Source: O2-02-FULL-42-9 sp038043025 (GTDB lineage: Bacteria; Pseudomonadota; Gammaproteobacteria; UBA12402). From it: a stretch of DNA of 10,783 nucleotides. Position numbers and translations under genes: made by a program. Below, in pieces: positions 1-6,474 of this stretch (positions are counted from its first letter, which is position 1; each line of letters begins with the position of its first letter). The stretch covers positions 1-10,783 of the forward strand of contig JBBTCW010000014.1 in NCBI GenBank assembly GCA_038043025.1, written 5' to 3'. A model generated the notes under the pieces. It saw nothing but the letters and a program-made list of their open reading frames with translations, had not been told where the DNA came from and ran no database searches.

Positions 1-715
1 CGAGTTTCACTAATCCGTTATCACGATAGCTTTGAAGACGTTCGGCTTCTGCTTTGGCTTTTCGTTCTGCCTCTGCCTCTGCTTTTCGTTCGGCGTCTGC
101 TTTGCGTTCTGCCTCTTCTTGTTTCGCTTTTCGTTTAGGTTCAGAAAGTTCTTTGCCAAATTGTTTAACTTCATCACGAGCAGCGGCCATGGCCGCAAAG
201 ATTTTGTCATGAAATTGATGCGGATGCTGCCATTCACCCCGTTCGGCCTGAAGGATTTCCTCATCTGCCTTAGGTTCCGTTGCCAGGAGTTTTCCTTGGC
301 TTTTAAGGAGAAGGATATATTCAAGATCGCGCTGTTCCATGCACTCGCGCATGAGGGGTGTTTCATCGAGGCGCAGGTCGGCATACCAGTATCCATCGTC
401 TTTCTTGTACTGCACCTCTTTTGGGCAATCGTCTTTCTTGTACTGCACCTCTTTTGGGCAGAGGAAATTTTTTGTGTCTTGTGGGTCCCGTTTTACAGGG
501 AATTTTCGGCCACCGGGGGCGCCCCACGAATAGGCGGCATCAGGAATATCTGCATCATTAGGAAATTTTGTCTTAAACCACTCTGGTTCGTCTCCATTTC
601 CTCTTTTTAATAAATAATCTTTAACGCAGGCGGCCGGCGGAACGGAGACGGCAAAGGCAAAAGGGAAATACATAAAGTGCCGTCGGCCGCCGTGGCCCCA
701 CTTTTGAGTTTTCAT
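1..715 (-). CDS. Hypothetical protein with coiled-coil tail, 3' end beyond the window
   Basis: An uninterrupted minus-strand frame runs from an ATG at 715 off the left edge (238 codons visible). I do not recognise the family. Residues 1-30 include a basic start (MKTQKW, RR at 11-12) and a short hydrophobic stretch FMYFPFAFAVSV ending PPAAC; it could be a poor signal peptide, but no good lipobox is present. Residues 31-190 are mixed, with WGAPGGRKFP (64-73), an exact 11-residue duplication CPKEVQYKKDD (86-107), and a helical part around 125-190. Residues 192-227 are almost only A, E, K, R with repeated AERKA units, so probably a charged coiled coil. The plus-strand frame over the same bases (32-610) is a mirror of this low-complexity tail. 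The start is uncertain: there is no convincing ribosome site, and the ATG lies 15 bases after a TGA in the same frame. Codon pattern and continuity make the coding call good; function is unknown. Confidence 0.6.
   Translation of the reverse strand, partial: MKTQKWGHGGRRHFMYFPFAFAVSVPPAACVKDYLLKRGNGDEPEWFKTKFPNDADIPDAAYSWGAPGGRKFPVKRDPQDTKNFLCPKEVQYKKDDCPKEVQYKKDDGYWYADLRLDETPLMRECMEQRDLEYILLLKSQGKLLATEPKADEEILQAERGEWQHPHQFHDKIFAAMAAARDEVKQFGKELSEPKRKAKQEEAERKADAERKAEAEAERKAKAEAERLQSYRDNGLVKL
395..460. repeat. Exact 33-bp tandem duplication, two copies
   Basis: Bases 395-427 and 428-460 are identical 33-mers starting ATCGTCTTTCTTG. Because 33 is a multiple of three, the duplication keeps the minus-strand frame and duplicates the peptide CPKEVQYKKDD (residues 86-96 and 97-107). 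The perfect identity suggests a recent slippage or unequal-crossing event. Confidence 0.95.
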
Positions 716-730
716 GTTAGCACCATAAGT

Positions 731-1066
731 TCACAAAGCAGCAACGGTACTCATCGTTTCTGCAGTGCATGGATTAAAAGACTCGTTAGATCGACGCAGA
801 CAGGAGAGCAAAGAGTGGTTATGTTGAACTAAAAAGCTATAGCTGATTAGCTCAAATCCCCCTCCCGCCTTTGCTATATAATCGATCCAACGCCCAATCA
901 AATAAAATCTGTCTTTACCCACCACATTGTGCCACCAGCTTGCCCATCTGACAAGATAGCGTTTTATCTCGGCCGGATGTACGGCACTTTCCCTTAACGC
1001 TATTGCCTTATCCAGCTCGTAGGTTGGGCTGAGCGCATGCGAAGCCCAACGATATGTATGGTTAAA
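731..1066 (-). pseudogene. Open frame without a start, possible gene remnant
   Basis: A minus-strand frame is open from after a TAG at 1067-1069 to a TGA at 731-733. It contains no ATG before the middle; the only plausible start is a GTG at 925. The first dozen codons are simply the GTTGGGCT palindromic repeat read through. From about 1018 the translation looks protein-like (ELDKAIALRES, then WASWWHNVVGKDRFYLIGRW), rich in aromatic residues and then a GGG turn, but the last 30 residues look less convincing. I do not recognise the family. The stop at 731 is in the same frame as the gene starting at 715, so the two could be pieces of one gene. Equally it may be a chance frame in a decayed intergenic region. 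Confidence 0.3.
1023..1050. repeat. Palindromic GTTGGGCT...AGCCCAAC element
   Basis: The 8-bp arms GTTGGGCT (1023-1030) and AGCCCAAC (1043-1050) flank a 12-base middle that itself holds the palindrome CGCATGCG. To my knowledge, elements of this form (arms around a GCG-rich centre, preceded by GTAG) are scattered through intergenic regions of many Gammaproteobacteria. Transcribed, it would form a stable hairpin. Only one copy is present here. Confidence 0.75.
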
Positions 1067-1102
1067 CTAATTATCCTCGCTCATGCGAACAAGCACGTCT
1101 CA

Positions 1103-1203
1103 CCTCAGAGGACGCAACACGTTCATCTGATTCTAAATAATTCATCATTATTTTTGGTAAATGCCATTCTAACAATGAATACCAGCTTACCTCTGAGCTG
1201 AGG
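1103..1203. repeat. Small inverted-repeat cassette A
   Basis: The left end CCTCAGAGGACGC (1103-1115) and right end CCTCTGAGCTGAGG (1190-1203) form a partial inverted repeat. The same pair of ends, with a fuller left arm, bounds cassette B at 1347-1487. The interior (1131-1189) is AT-rich and unlike that of B. Both cassettes share TTCATCT just inside the left end. In the tmk direction the right end is followed at once by TAA (1187-1189), which is in frame with tmk if the intervening insert is removed. Confidence 0.5.
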
Positions 1204-1214
1204 ATAATATAAAG

Positions 1215-1342
1215 CGGCGTCCAGACTTTCGTCATACCGGCGAAAGCCGGTATCCAGTGATTATTTATAATTAACGGTACTCCGTTATTATAATCTTTAA
1301 TATAAATTTTTCTGGATCCCGCGGTCAAGCCGCGGGATGACA
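1215..1342 (-). repeat. Modular palindromic repeat, copy 1 (truncated)
   Basis: Read on the minus strand this has three parts. First is a hairpin module, TGTCATCCCGCGG with its inverted partner CCGCGGGAT (1312-1342). Second is an AT-rich core with TAACGG/CCGTTA arms. Third is ATACCGGC-TTTC-GCCGGTAT (1235-1254). The order and most bases match the plus-strand copy at 6475-6620. The next module begins (CTGGACGCCGC) but is cut off at 1215 by the 25-bp direct repeat. Read as protein the ATACCGGC module gives the well-known spurious peptide HWIPAFAGMT seen in many proteobacterial annotations. Confidence 0.85.
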
Positions 1343-1346
1343 CAGC

Positions 1347-1487
1347 CCTCAGCTCAGAGGACGCGAAACATTCATCTATCACCCCGCCATCCCTGGGATT
1401 GTCCTGCCTGGCCATCCATGGCCAGTCGTTCGCGCGACTGCGACATGCCACTGGCATGTCGGTTCGCGCTCACCCTCTGAGCTGAGG
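1347..1487. repeat. Small inverted-repeat cassette B with four internal hairpins
   Basis: A perfect 14-bp terminal inverted repeat, CCTCAGCTCAGAGG (1347-1360) and CCTCTGAGCTGAGG (1474-1487), bounds 113 bases. Inside are four consecutive perfect palindromes: ATCCC-T-GGGAT (1389-1399), CTGGCCAT-CC-ATGGCCAG (1408-1425), CAGTCG-6 nt-CGACTG (1423-1440) and CGACATGCCA-C-TGGCATGTCG (1441-1461). This part is clearly more GC-rich than tmk itself. It supplies the last 33 codons of the present tmk reading frame and its stop. Confidence 0.7.
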
Positions 1488-2094
1488 ATAATATAAAGAA
1501 TACCTCTTTTTTAACTGCCTCTAACGGTTGATTGGCATCTATAATACGATATTGTTCGGGAAATTGTTTTGCCAAATCAAGATAGCACTGTCTTACGCGT
1601 TCAAAAAACTCTATTGTTTCAGATTCAATACGATCTAATGTGCCGCGCTTTTTTGCTCGCGCCAAACCAACTTCAACAGGCACATCGAGCAAAATCGTTA
1701 AATCAGGTTTTAAATCCTTTAACACCCAATGCGATAAAACTTTTAATCGTTCCACAGAAATACCGCGCCCCGCCCCTTGATACGCAAAACTTGCATCGGT
1801 AAATCGATCAGAGATCACCGTTTTGCCCGCCGCTAAAGCAGGACGAATCACGCTCGCAATATGTTGTGCGCGCCCCGCAAAATATAACAAGAGTTCGGTA
1901 TCCTCTGCCATGGTCTCTTTATAATGCTGCAAAATTACTTTGCGAATTGCTTCAGCAATTTCAGTTCCGCCCGGTTCGCGGGTTAAAATAATTTCTTCAC
2001 CGGATTGTTGCAAATAATCTCGTACATATTGAACGACCGTCGATTTTCCGGTTCCTTCAATGCCTTCGATGGTAATAAATTTACTTTTTTTCAT
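1372..2094 (-). CDS. tmk: Thymidylate kinase (dTMP kinase) with repeat-derived C-terminus
   Basis: Cytosolic kinase converting dTMP to dTDP with ATP, for dTTP supply. The P-loop is GIEGTGKST (residues 11-19), the dTMP-binding motif REPGGT is at 39-44, DR of the DRF motif is D96-R97, and a Lid region with basic residues follows (about 146-156, AKKRGTLDR). The start is ATG at 2094, giving MKKSKFITIEG; the upstream frame to 2355 lies inside mltG and is rejected. It overlaps the mltG end by 14 bases, so translational coupling is likely. The family is usually about 205-215 residues. Here the frame is 240: residues after R207 are encoded by an inserted palindrome-rich cassette and have a different, Gly/Ser/Arg/Gln-rich composition. 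The catalytic core is intact, so the enzyme is probably active with a disordered tail. The usual next gene, holB, is not recognisable downstream. Confidence 0.95.
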   Translation of the reverse strand: MKKSKFITIEGIEGTGKSTVVQYVRDYLQQSGEEIILTREPGGTEIAEAIRKVILQHYKETMAEDTELLLYFAGRAQHIASVIRPALAAGKTVISDRFTDASFAYQGAGRGISVERLKVLSHWVLKDLKPDLTILLDVPVEVGLARAKKRGTLDRIESETIEFFERVRQCYLDLAKQFPEQYRIIDANQPLEAVKKEVFFILSSAQRVSANRHASGMSQSRERLAMDGQAGQSQGWRGDR

Positions 2095-3091
2095 GTGTTG
2101 TCTTATTGAGCTGATATTTTCGTACGGCCGTGTTCTGCCCAACCAATGTCGATGAAAAGACATGGCTGCCATCCCCTTTTGCCACAAAATATAATACATC
2201 GGTTTCTGCAGGATGCAAGGCCGCTTGAATAGAAGGAATTCCCGGCATCGCAATGGGTGTTGGCGGCAATCCATAATGAATATAGCTATTGTACGGCGTC
2301 GGAAAGCGTAAAGCCCAATGCGTGATATGACCCTTATACAATGACCCGAGCCCATAAATAACGGTCGAATCGATCTGTAATGGCATGCCGATGTTTAACC
2401 GCCGCAAGATAACCGCGGCAATGAATGGTTTTTCGCGTGCAAGTGCGCTTTCTTTTTCAATCATCGATGCAACCATTAAAGCATGATAGTAATTTTTATA
2501 GGGTAAATTGTTCGGGCGCGCTTGCCACGCTGTTTGAATGTAATTTTGCATGGCCGTGTGCGCGAACCTTAAGATATCTAAGTCAGATGTTTGATAGGTA
2601 TAATAATAGGTATTAGGCATCAACAGTCCTTCTAAGCTAGGATAGGGTTCACCTAATTTTTTAGCGATCATCTCTGGAGAAAGATGCGTTAAGGTATGTT
2701 TAACAGCAGGCGCATCTTGTAATTTAGTCATGACTTGTTGATAGGTCCAGCCATTGACGATAATGAAAGGATAATAAATGACTTTTCCGGCGACCACTTG
2801 ATCTAAAATATCACCGGCCGTACTGCCCACGGGAAATGCATAAGCGCCCGTTTTTAAATGGTACTCATCTAATCGCACTATCGCTAACCATCGAAACAAT
2901 TGAGGATAAGGCAAATGCGCTTGATCATGCAGATCTTGCGCGAGTTGCTTCACGGTCGTGCCCGGATTTAAAATATAAGTCAAATCGTTTTTAACAATGA
3001 CGGGAGATCGAAGAAACAATGCCCACAGAATCATAACCATTAATAATAGAATGATTATAGCGATGATTAATTGAGAAAAAAATCGTTTCAT
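2081..3091 (-). CDS. mltG: Endolytic murein transglycosylase MltG (YceG-like)
   Basis: Inner-membrane lytic transglycosylase that cuts nascent peptidoglycan strands and so helps set glycan chain length. There is one N-terminal membrane segment (about residues 8-28, very hydrophobic, after MKRFFSQ), so the catalytic part faces the periplasm. A LysM-like region follows (about 38-105). The YceG domain has the signature ASMIEKESA (208-216) with the catalytic Glu in the EKE motif (matching E. coli E218), then LQIDSTVIYGLG and GLPPTPIAMPG (274-284). Its 336 residues are typical. The start ATG at 3091 overlaps the fabF stop as ATGA; no strong ribosome site is seen, consistent with coupling. The pabC gene usually found between fabF and this gene is absent. 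Confidence 0.95.
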   Translation of the reverse strand: MKRFFSQLIIAIIILLLMVMILWALFLRSPVIVKNDLTYILNPGTTVKQLAQDLHDQAHLPYPQLFRWLAIVRLDEYHLKTGAYAFPVGSTAGDILDQVVAGKVIYYPFIIVNGWTYQQVMTKLQDAPAVKHTLTHLSPEMIAKKLGEPYPSLEGLLMPNTYYYTYQTSDLDILRFAHTAMQNYIQTAWQARPNNLPYKNYYHALMVASMIEKESALAREKPFIAAVILRRLNIGMPLQIDSTVIYGLGSLYKGHITHWALRFPTPYNSYIHYGLPPTPIAMPGIPSIQAALHPAETDVLYFVAKGDGSHVFSSTLVGQNTAVRKYQLNKTTHEKK

Positions 3092-4329
3092 CCACTAAAT
3101 TTTTTAAATATCACCGTCGCGTTTGTGCCACCAAAACCAAAGGAATTAGATAACACAACCTCTATTTTTTGTTCTTGTGCGGTGTGTGGTACAAAATTCA
3201 AATCGCATCCCTCACTCGGATTATCTAAATTGATTGTTGGCGGAGCAACTTGGTCTCGTATCGCCATAAGGGAAAAAATGGCTTCGACCGCACCCGTCGC
3301 ACCCAACAAATGTCCCGTCATTGATTTTGTCGAACTCATCGATAACCGGTAAGCATGATCGCCAAATGTATTTTTGACTGCGCGCACTTCTATTGCATCG
3401 CCGGGGGGTGTCGACGTACCATGTGCATTAATATAATCAATGTCTTCTGGGTTTAATTTTGCATCGCAGAGCGCATTCTGCATTGCCGCACTGGCGCCAC
3501 GCCCTTCGGGTTCAGGTAACGTAATATGATATGCATCGCCGCTCATACCAAAACCCACGACTTCGCCGTAAATATGCGCCCCTCGTTTTTTGGCGTGTTC
3601 CAATTCTTCTAACACCAAAATACCCGCGCCATCGGCTAACACAAACCCATCACGATCTTTATCCCAAGGACGACTAGCTTTTTCAGGTTCATCATTGCGT
3701 GTTGACAAAGCGTGCATGGCTGCAAAGCCGCCTAAACCCAAAGGCGATGTCGCCATTTCAGTTCCACCACAAAACATCACATCCGCGTCACCATAAGCAA
3801 TAATACGAGCACCCAATCCAATATTATGTGTACCGGTTGCGCACGCTGACGTAATAGAAACATTAGGGCCTTTCGCGCCCGTTAAAATTGAAATATGCCC
3901 CGCAGACATATTGGTGACGACTGCCGGTATAAAAAAAGGAGAAATGCGTCGCGGCCCTTTTTCCATTAAGGTCGTATGTGTTTTTTCAAAGTAAGGTAGA
4001 CCACAAATGCCTGAACCAACCGCAACGCCCACACGCCCCGCATTCTCATCCGTAATCGATAGTTTTGAATCTTCGAGCGCCTGTTTTGCGGTTACGATCG
4101 CATATTGAATAAAGAGATCTGTTTTGCGAATATCTTTCGTTGAAATATGCTGAGAAAAGTCAACGTCGCGCACCGTCCCACTTATTTTAGACGCAAAATC
4201 AGTGATATCAAAAAAATCAATGATGCGAATGCCGCTTTTGCCCGACAAAATAGATTGCCAAGATTCTTCGACTGAATTACCAACCGGCGATAATGCGCCC
4301 AAACCTGTAATGACAACACGTCGAGTCAT
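3088..4329 (-). CDS. fabF: 3-oxoacyl-ACP synthase II (KAS II)
   Basis: Cytosolic condensing enzyme that elongates acyl-ACP with malonyl-ACP, releasing CO2. At 413 residues it is normal for the family. The Cys-His-His triad is present: C163 in SACATGTHN, H303 in NAHGTSTPPGD, H340 in SMTGHLLGATGA, with K335. The C-terminal NSFGFGGTNA (395-404) is also conserved. I chose ATG at 4329 (MTRRVVITGLG) because it matches the family start and has GAGGGT just upstream; the frame extends to 4368 but those 13 codons cover the intergenic hairpin. It lies 56 bases after acpP, with a terminator-like hairpin between, and overlaps mltG by ATGA. Confidence 0.97.
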   Translation of the reverse strand: MTRRVVITGLGALSPVGNSVEESWQSILSGKSGIRIIDFFDITDFASKISGTVRDVDFSQHISTKDIRKTDLFIQYAIVTAKQALEDSKLSITDENAGRVGVAVGSGICGLPYFEKTHTTLMEKGPRRISPFFIPAVVTNMSAGHISILTGAKGPNVSITSACATGTHNIGLGARIIAYGDADVMFCGGTEMATSPLGLGGFAAMHALSTRNDEPEKASRPWDKDRDGFVLADGAGILVLEELEHAKKRGAHIYGEVVGFGMSGDAYHITLPEPEGRGASAAMQNALCDAKLNPEDIDYINAHGTSTPPGDAIEVRAVKNTFGDHAYRLSMSSTKSMTGHLLGATGAVEAIFSLMAIRDQVAPPTINLDNPSEGCDLNFVPHTAQEQKIEVVLSNSFGFGGTNATVIFKKFSG

Positions 4330-4349
4330 TGAGCACCCTCTGTCAAATG

Positions 4350-4376
4350 AAAAAGCAGAGCGAAACACTCTGCTTT
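4350..4376 (-). terminator. Hairpin plus T-run between acpP and fabF (terminator or attenuator)
   Basis: On the minus strand AAAGCAGAG, a 7-base loop TGTTTCG, and CTCTGCTTT form a perfect 9-bp stem ending in TTTTT. It begins 10 bases after the acpP stop. The form is that of an intrinsic terminator, though the stem is only partly GC and the T-run is short. As no fabF promoter is obvious in the remaining 20 bases, partial read-through is the likely outcome. That would allow much more acpP than fabF mRNA. Confidence 0.65.
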
Positions 4377-4385
4377 CACGATAAT

Positions 4386-4622
4386 TTAATTCAGATGATC
4401 TTCAATATACTTCACTGTTTCATCAACAGTTGTGATTTTTTCGGCTTCTTCATCAGGAATTTCAGTACCAAATTCCTCTTCTAATGCCATCACAAGCTCG
4501 ACGATATCTAAAGAATCTGCGCCTAAATCCTCAATGAACTTAGAAGATGATTTAACATCTTCTTCCTTAACGCCTAATTGATCAACAATAATCCGCTTGA
4601 CGCGTTCTTCGGTACTACTCAT
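4386..4622 (-). CDS. acpP: Acyl carrier protein
   Basis: Small acidic cytosolic carrier (78 residues) that holds growing acyl chains on 4'-phosphopantetheine. The attachment motif is GADSLDIVELVM with Ser37 as the modified residue. Helix I (about 3-16) and the acidic helix II after DSL match the family. The start at 4622 has a strong ribosome site, AGGGGG, 9 bases upstream, fitting a highly expressed gene. A 140-base spacer separates it from fabG and carries a candidate promoter, and a hairpin with a T-run follows it. This suggests that it is also made as a separate abundant transcript, as known for E. coli. Confidence 0.98.
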   Translation of the reverse strand: MSSTEERVKRIIVDQLGVKEEDVKSSSKFIEDLGADSLDIVELVMALEEEFGTEIPDEEAEKITTVDETVKYIEDHLN

Positions 4623-4679
4623 ACTTTTATGCCCCCTATGTATTAATGACTTAAAAATTCTGTGCGTTTAGCCCCGCTT

Positions 4680-4707
4680 AGTGTAGTGAAACTCTTTCAA
4701 CTTGCAA
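4680..4707 (-). promoter_or_regulatory. Candidate sigma70 promoter for acpP
   Basis: On the minus strand TTGCAA (4707-4702) and TACACT (4685-4680) are separated by 16 bases, about 57 bases before the acpP ATG. The match to consensus is moderate (4 of 6 at each hexamer). Its place in the largest ordinary gap of the fab cluster supports it. Confidence 0.45.
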
Positions 4708-4717
4708 GATTCAAATT

Positions 4718-4736
4718 AAAAAAAATCTATCAGATT
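4718..4736 (-). terminator. Weak hairpin and T-run after fabG
   Basis: On the minus strand AATCT-GAT-AGATT is followed by a run of T (eight Ts in total at 4725-4718). The stem is short and AT-rich, so termination would be weak. It lies between the fabG stop and the candidate acpP promoter, where a partial terminator would make sense. Confidence 0.25.
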
Positions 4737-4762
4737 GCGTATTAAATAGCCAAAACAGCTAT

Positions 4763-5515
4763 CTATATCATCGCCATCCCGCCATTTACGTGCAACGTCT
4801 GACCGGTAATATAGGAAGCATCCGAAGAAGCCAAAAATAAAACAGCATGAGCGACGTCTTCTGGCTTTCCAATCCGTTGAATAGGAATGCGCGTCAAAAT
4901 GGACTGCGTTTGTTTTTCAGTTAATTTATAGGTCATCGGCGTTTCAATATATCCCGGCGCGACGGTATTGACGGTAATGTTGCGTGAAGCAACTTCATGC
5001 GCCAACGATTTTGAAAAACCTAAAAGAGCAGATTTGCTGGCAGAATAATTGGCTTGCCCGGGATTACCTGTCGTCCCAACAACAGAACCAATATTAATAA
5101 TGCGTCCAACATGCGCTTTTAACATATCACGCAAACATAATTGTGTCAGCCTAAAAACACCCGTTAAGTTAGTATCCATAACCTCCTGCCACTCTTTTTC
5201 TTTCATACGCAACATTAAATTATCCCGCGTAACACCTGCGTTGTTAACTAAAATATTGATCGCCCCTATTTCTTGCTTGATCTCCTTCAGAGTTTGAGTC
5301 ATGTGATCTACATCAGTGACATCGAGTTTTTTGCCTATACCTGATAGCTGATGTGATTTAAAATATGCTGTGATGGTTTGTGCTCCCTCGTCTGTTGTCG
5401 CTGTGCCAATAACGGTTGCCCCTGCTTTCGCAAGCGACAAAGCAATAGCCTGCCCAATGCCACGCGTCGCGCCCGACACTAATGCGATTTGCCCTGATAA
5501 GATGTCAGATGACAT
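4763..5515 (-). CDS. fabG: 3-oxoacyl-ACP reductase
   Basis: Cytosolic NADPH-dependent reductase that converts 3-oxoacyl-ACP to 3-hydroxyacyl-ACP. It is a short-chain dehydrogenase of 250 residues. The cofactor motif is SGATRGIGQAIA (14-25), NNAG is at 91-94, and the catalytic set is N116, S144 (NIGSVVG), Y157 and K161 (YSASK). The PGYIETPMT segment and the C-terminal GQTLHVNGGMAMI are typical of FabG. The start at 5515 has AGAGGA six bases upstream and lies 12 bases after fabD. Confidence 0.97.
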   Translation of the reverse strand: MSSDILSGQIALVSGATRGIGQAIALSLAKAGATVIGTATTDEGAQTITAYFKSHQLSGIGKKLDVTDVDHMTQTLKEIKQEIGAINILVNNAGVTRDNLMLRMKEKEWQEVMDTNLTGVFRLTQLCLRDMLKAHVGRIINIGSVVGTTGNPGQANYSASKSALLGFSKSLAHEVASRNITVNTVAPGYIETPMTYKLTEKQTQSILTRIPIQRIGKPEDVAHAVLFLASSDASYITGQTLHVNGGMAMI

Positions 5516-5527
5516 AAAAAATCCTCT

Positions 5528-6457
5528 TTAAAGAAACGCTAGGATACTTTCAAGACTGTTAATTGTAACGAGTTTTAAATTTGCATCAATAGCTTTATTC
5601 AACCCCGTCAAGACCTTGCCAGGACCACATTCAATCACCGTATCAATGCCTTGGCTGCACATATATTGAATGGTATCAACCCACTGTACAGAAGAATAGA
5701 GTTGTTTCACCAATACATCTCGGATTTGATCAGCATCCAAACAGGGTTTGGCAGTTGCATTGTGAATAATAGGTACAGTGGGCTGCTCAATTTTAATGCC
5801 GTTTAAATATGTTTGTAATTTTGTTGCCGCTGGTTTCATCATCGAACAATGTGATGGAATGCTAACATTGAGTGGTTTTGCTAATCGTGCACCCGCTGCT
5901 TTTGCTAATTCAATCGCTTGCAGCACGGCGACTTGTTGGCCGGAAATAACAGTTTGTGTCGGCGAATTAAAATTGGCCGCTTCTACAATACCCTGTTGAC
6001 TGGCCTCCGCACAAATGGAAAGAATAGTTTTTTTATCTAATCCGACGATAGCTGCCATCATCACCGCATCATTTTGTATAGCGTCTTGCATCAGGTGCGC
6101 GCGATGCGATACCAATTTAACAGCATCTTCGAATGATATCGCATCCGCCGCAACGAGTGCCGCATATTCACCCAAGCTATGTCCCGCCATGAATGCGGGC
6201 ATCAATCCTTTTTGGTTTCGCCATAATATCCATAGCGCAATATCGGCAACCAACATCGCCGGTTGCGTATGGATAGTTTGATTCAGCGTTTCAGCGGGGC
6301 CTTCTAAAATAATTTGAGCAAGATCATAATCTAATATATCGGATGCGAGTTGAAATAATTCGGCAACTTCGGTATATTTTTCTTTTTCTGCCGCCAGCAT
6401 GCCAACCTGTTGAGAACCTTGACCAGGAAAAACGAATGCAATATTTGTGTTTGCCAT
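5528..6457 (-). CDS. fabD: Malonyl-CoA:ACP transacylase
   Basis: Cytosolic enzyme that transfers malonyl from CoA to AcpP, supplying FabH and FabF. At 309 residues it is full length. The oxyanion motif is FPGQGSQ (10-16, Q13), the nucleophile is S94 in GHSLGEYAAL, R119 binds the malonyl carboxylate, and H203 (PSHCSMM) is the catalytic His. The C-terminal ECGPGKVLTGL is also conserved. The start at 6457 has AAGGA six bases upstream. A palindromic repeat begins 17 bases upstream of the ATG, so the ribosome site lies directly next to repeat-derived RNA structure. Confidence 0.97.
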   Translation of the reverse strand: MANTNIAFVFPGQGSQQVGMLAAEKEKYTEVAELFQLASDILDYDLAQIILEGPAETLNQTIHTQPAMLVADIALWILWRNQKGLMPAFMAGHSLGEYAALVAADAISFEDAVKLVSHRAHLMQDAIQNDAVMMAAIVGLDKKTILSICAEASQQGIVEAANFNSPTQTVISGQQVAVLQAIELAKAAGARLAKPLNVSIPSHCSMMKPAATKLQTYLNGIKIEQPTVPIIHNATAKPCLDADQIRDVLVKQLYSSVQWVDTIQYMCSQGIDTVIECGPGKVLTGLNKAIDANLKLVTINSLESILAFL

Positions 6458-6474
6458 GCCGAGTCCTTGTTTGC

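Larger units (their letters stand above)
1190..1498. repeat. Insertion at the tmk 3' end bounded by 25-bp direct repeats
   Basis: Bases 1190-1214 and 1474-1498 are the same 25-mer, beginning CCTCTGAGCTGAGG and ending ATAATATAAAG. The right copy is tmk codons 199-207. The left copy, read in the tmk frame, gives the same end FILSSAQR followed by a TAA stop. The 284 bases between equivalent points of the two copies therefore look inserted or duplicated. Removing them gives a 207-residue Tmk, the usual family size. The inserted part contains palindromic-repeat copy 1 (1215-1342) and cassette B (1347-1487). Confidence 0.7.

Noticed and set aside
32..610. Plus-strand frame of 192 codons rich in Phe, Cys and Leu
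   Set aside because: It is the antisense mirror of the AERKA-type coiled-coil and its upstream coding sequence. The minus strand has a longer, better-composed frame running off the edge.
1071..1189. Possible fragment of holB after tmk (WYSLLEWHLPKIMMNYL)
   Set aside because: The position is right for holB and the peptide faintly resembles its N-terminus, but there is no proper start, no P-loop and only about 40 codons. Not enough to call.
1071..1457. Minus-strand frame of 128 codons with the HWIPAFAGMT peptide
   Set aside because: It runs through palindromic repeat copy 1 and both cassettes, and overlaps the tmk end. That peptide is a known by-product of translating this repeat class.
2095..2355. 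Longer tmk start giving 327 residues
   Set aside because: The extra N-terminus lies inside mltG in another frame and does not resemble thymidylate kinase. The family start is MKKSKFITIEG at 2094.
4330..4368. Longer fabF start (13 extra residues)
   Set aside because: It would translate the acpP-fabF hairpin. The ATG at 4329 has a good ribosome site and fits the family start.
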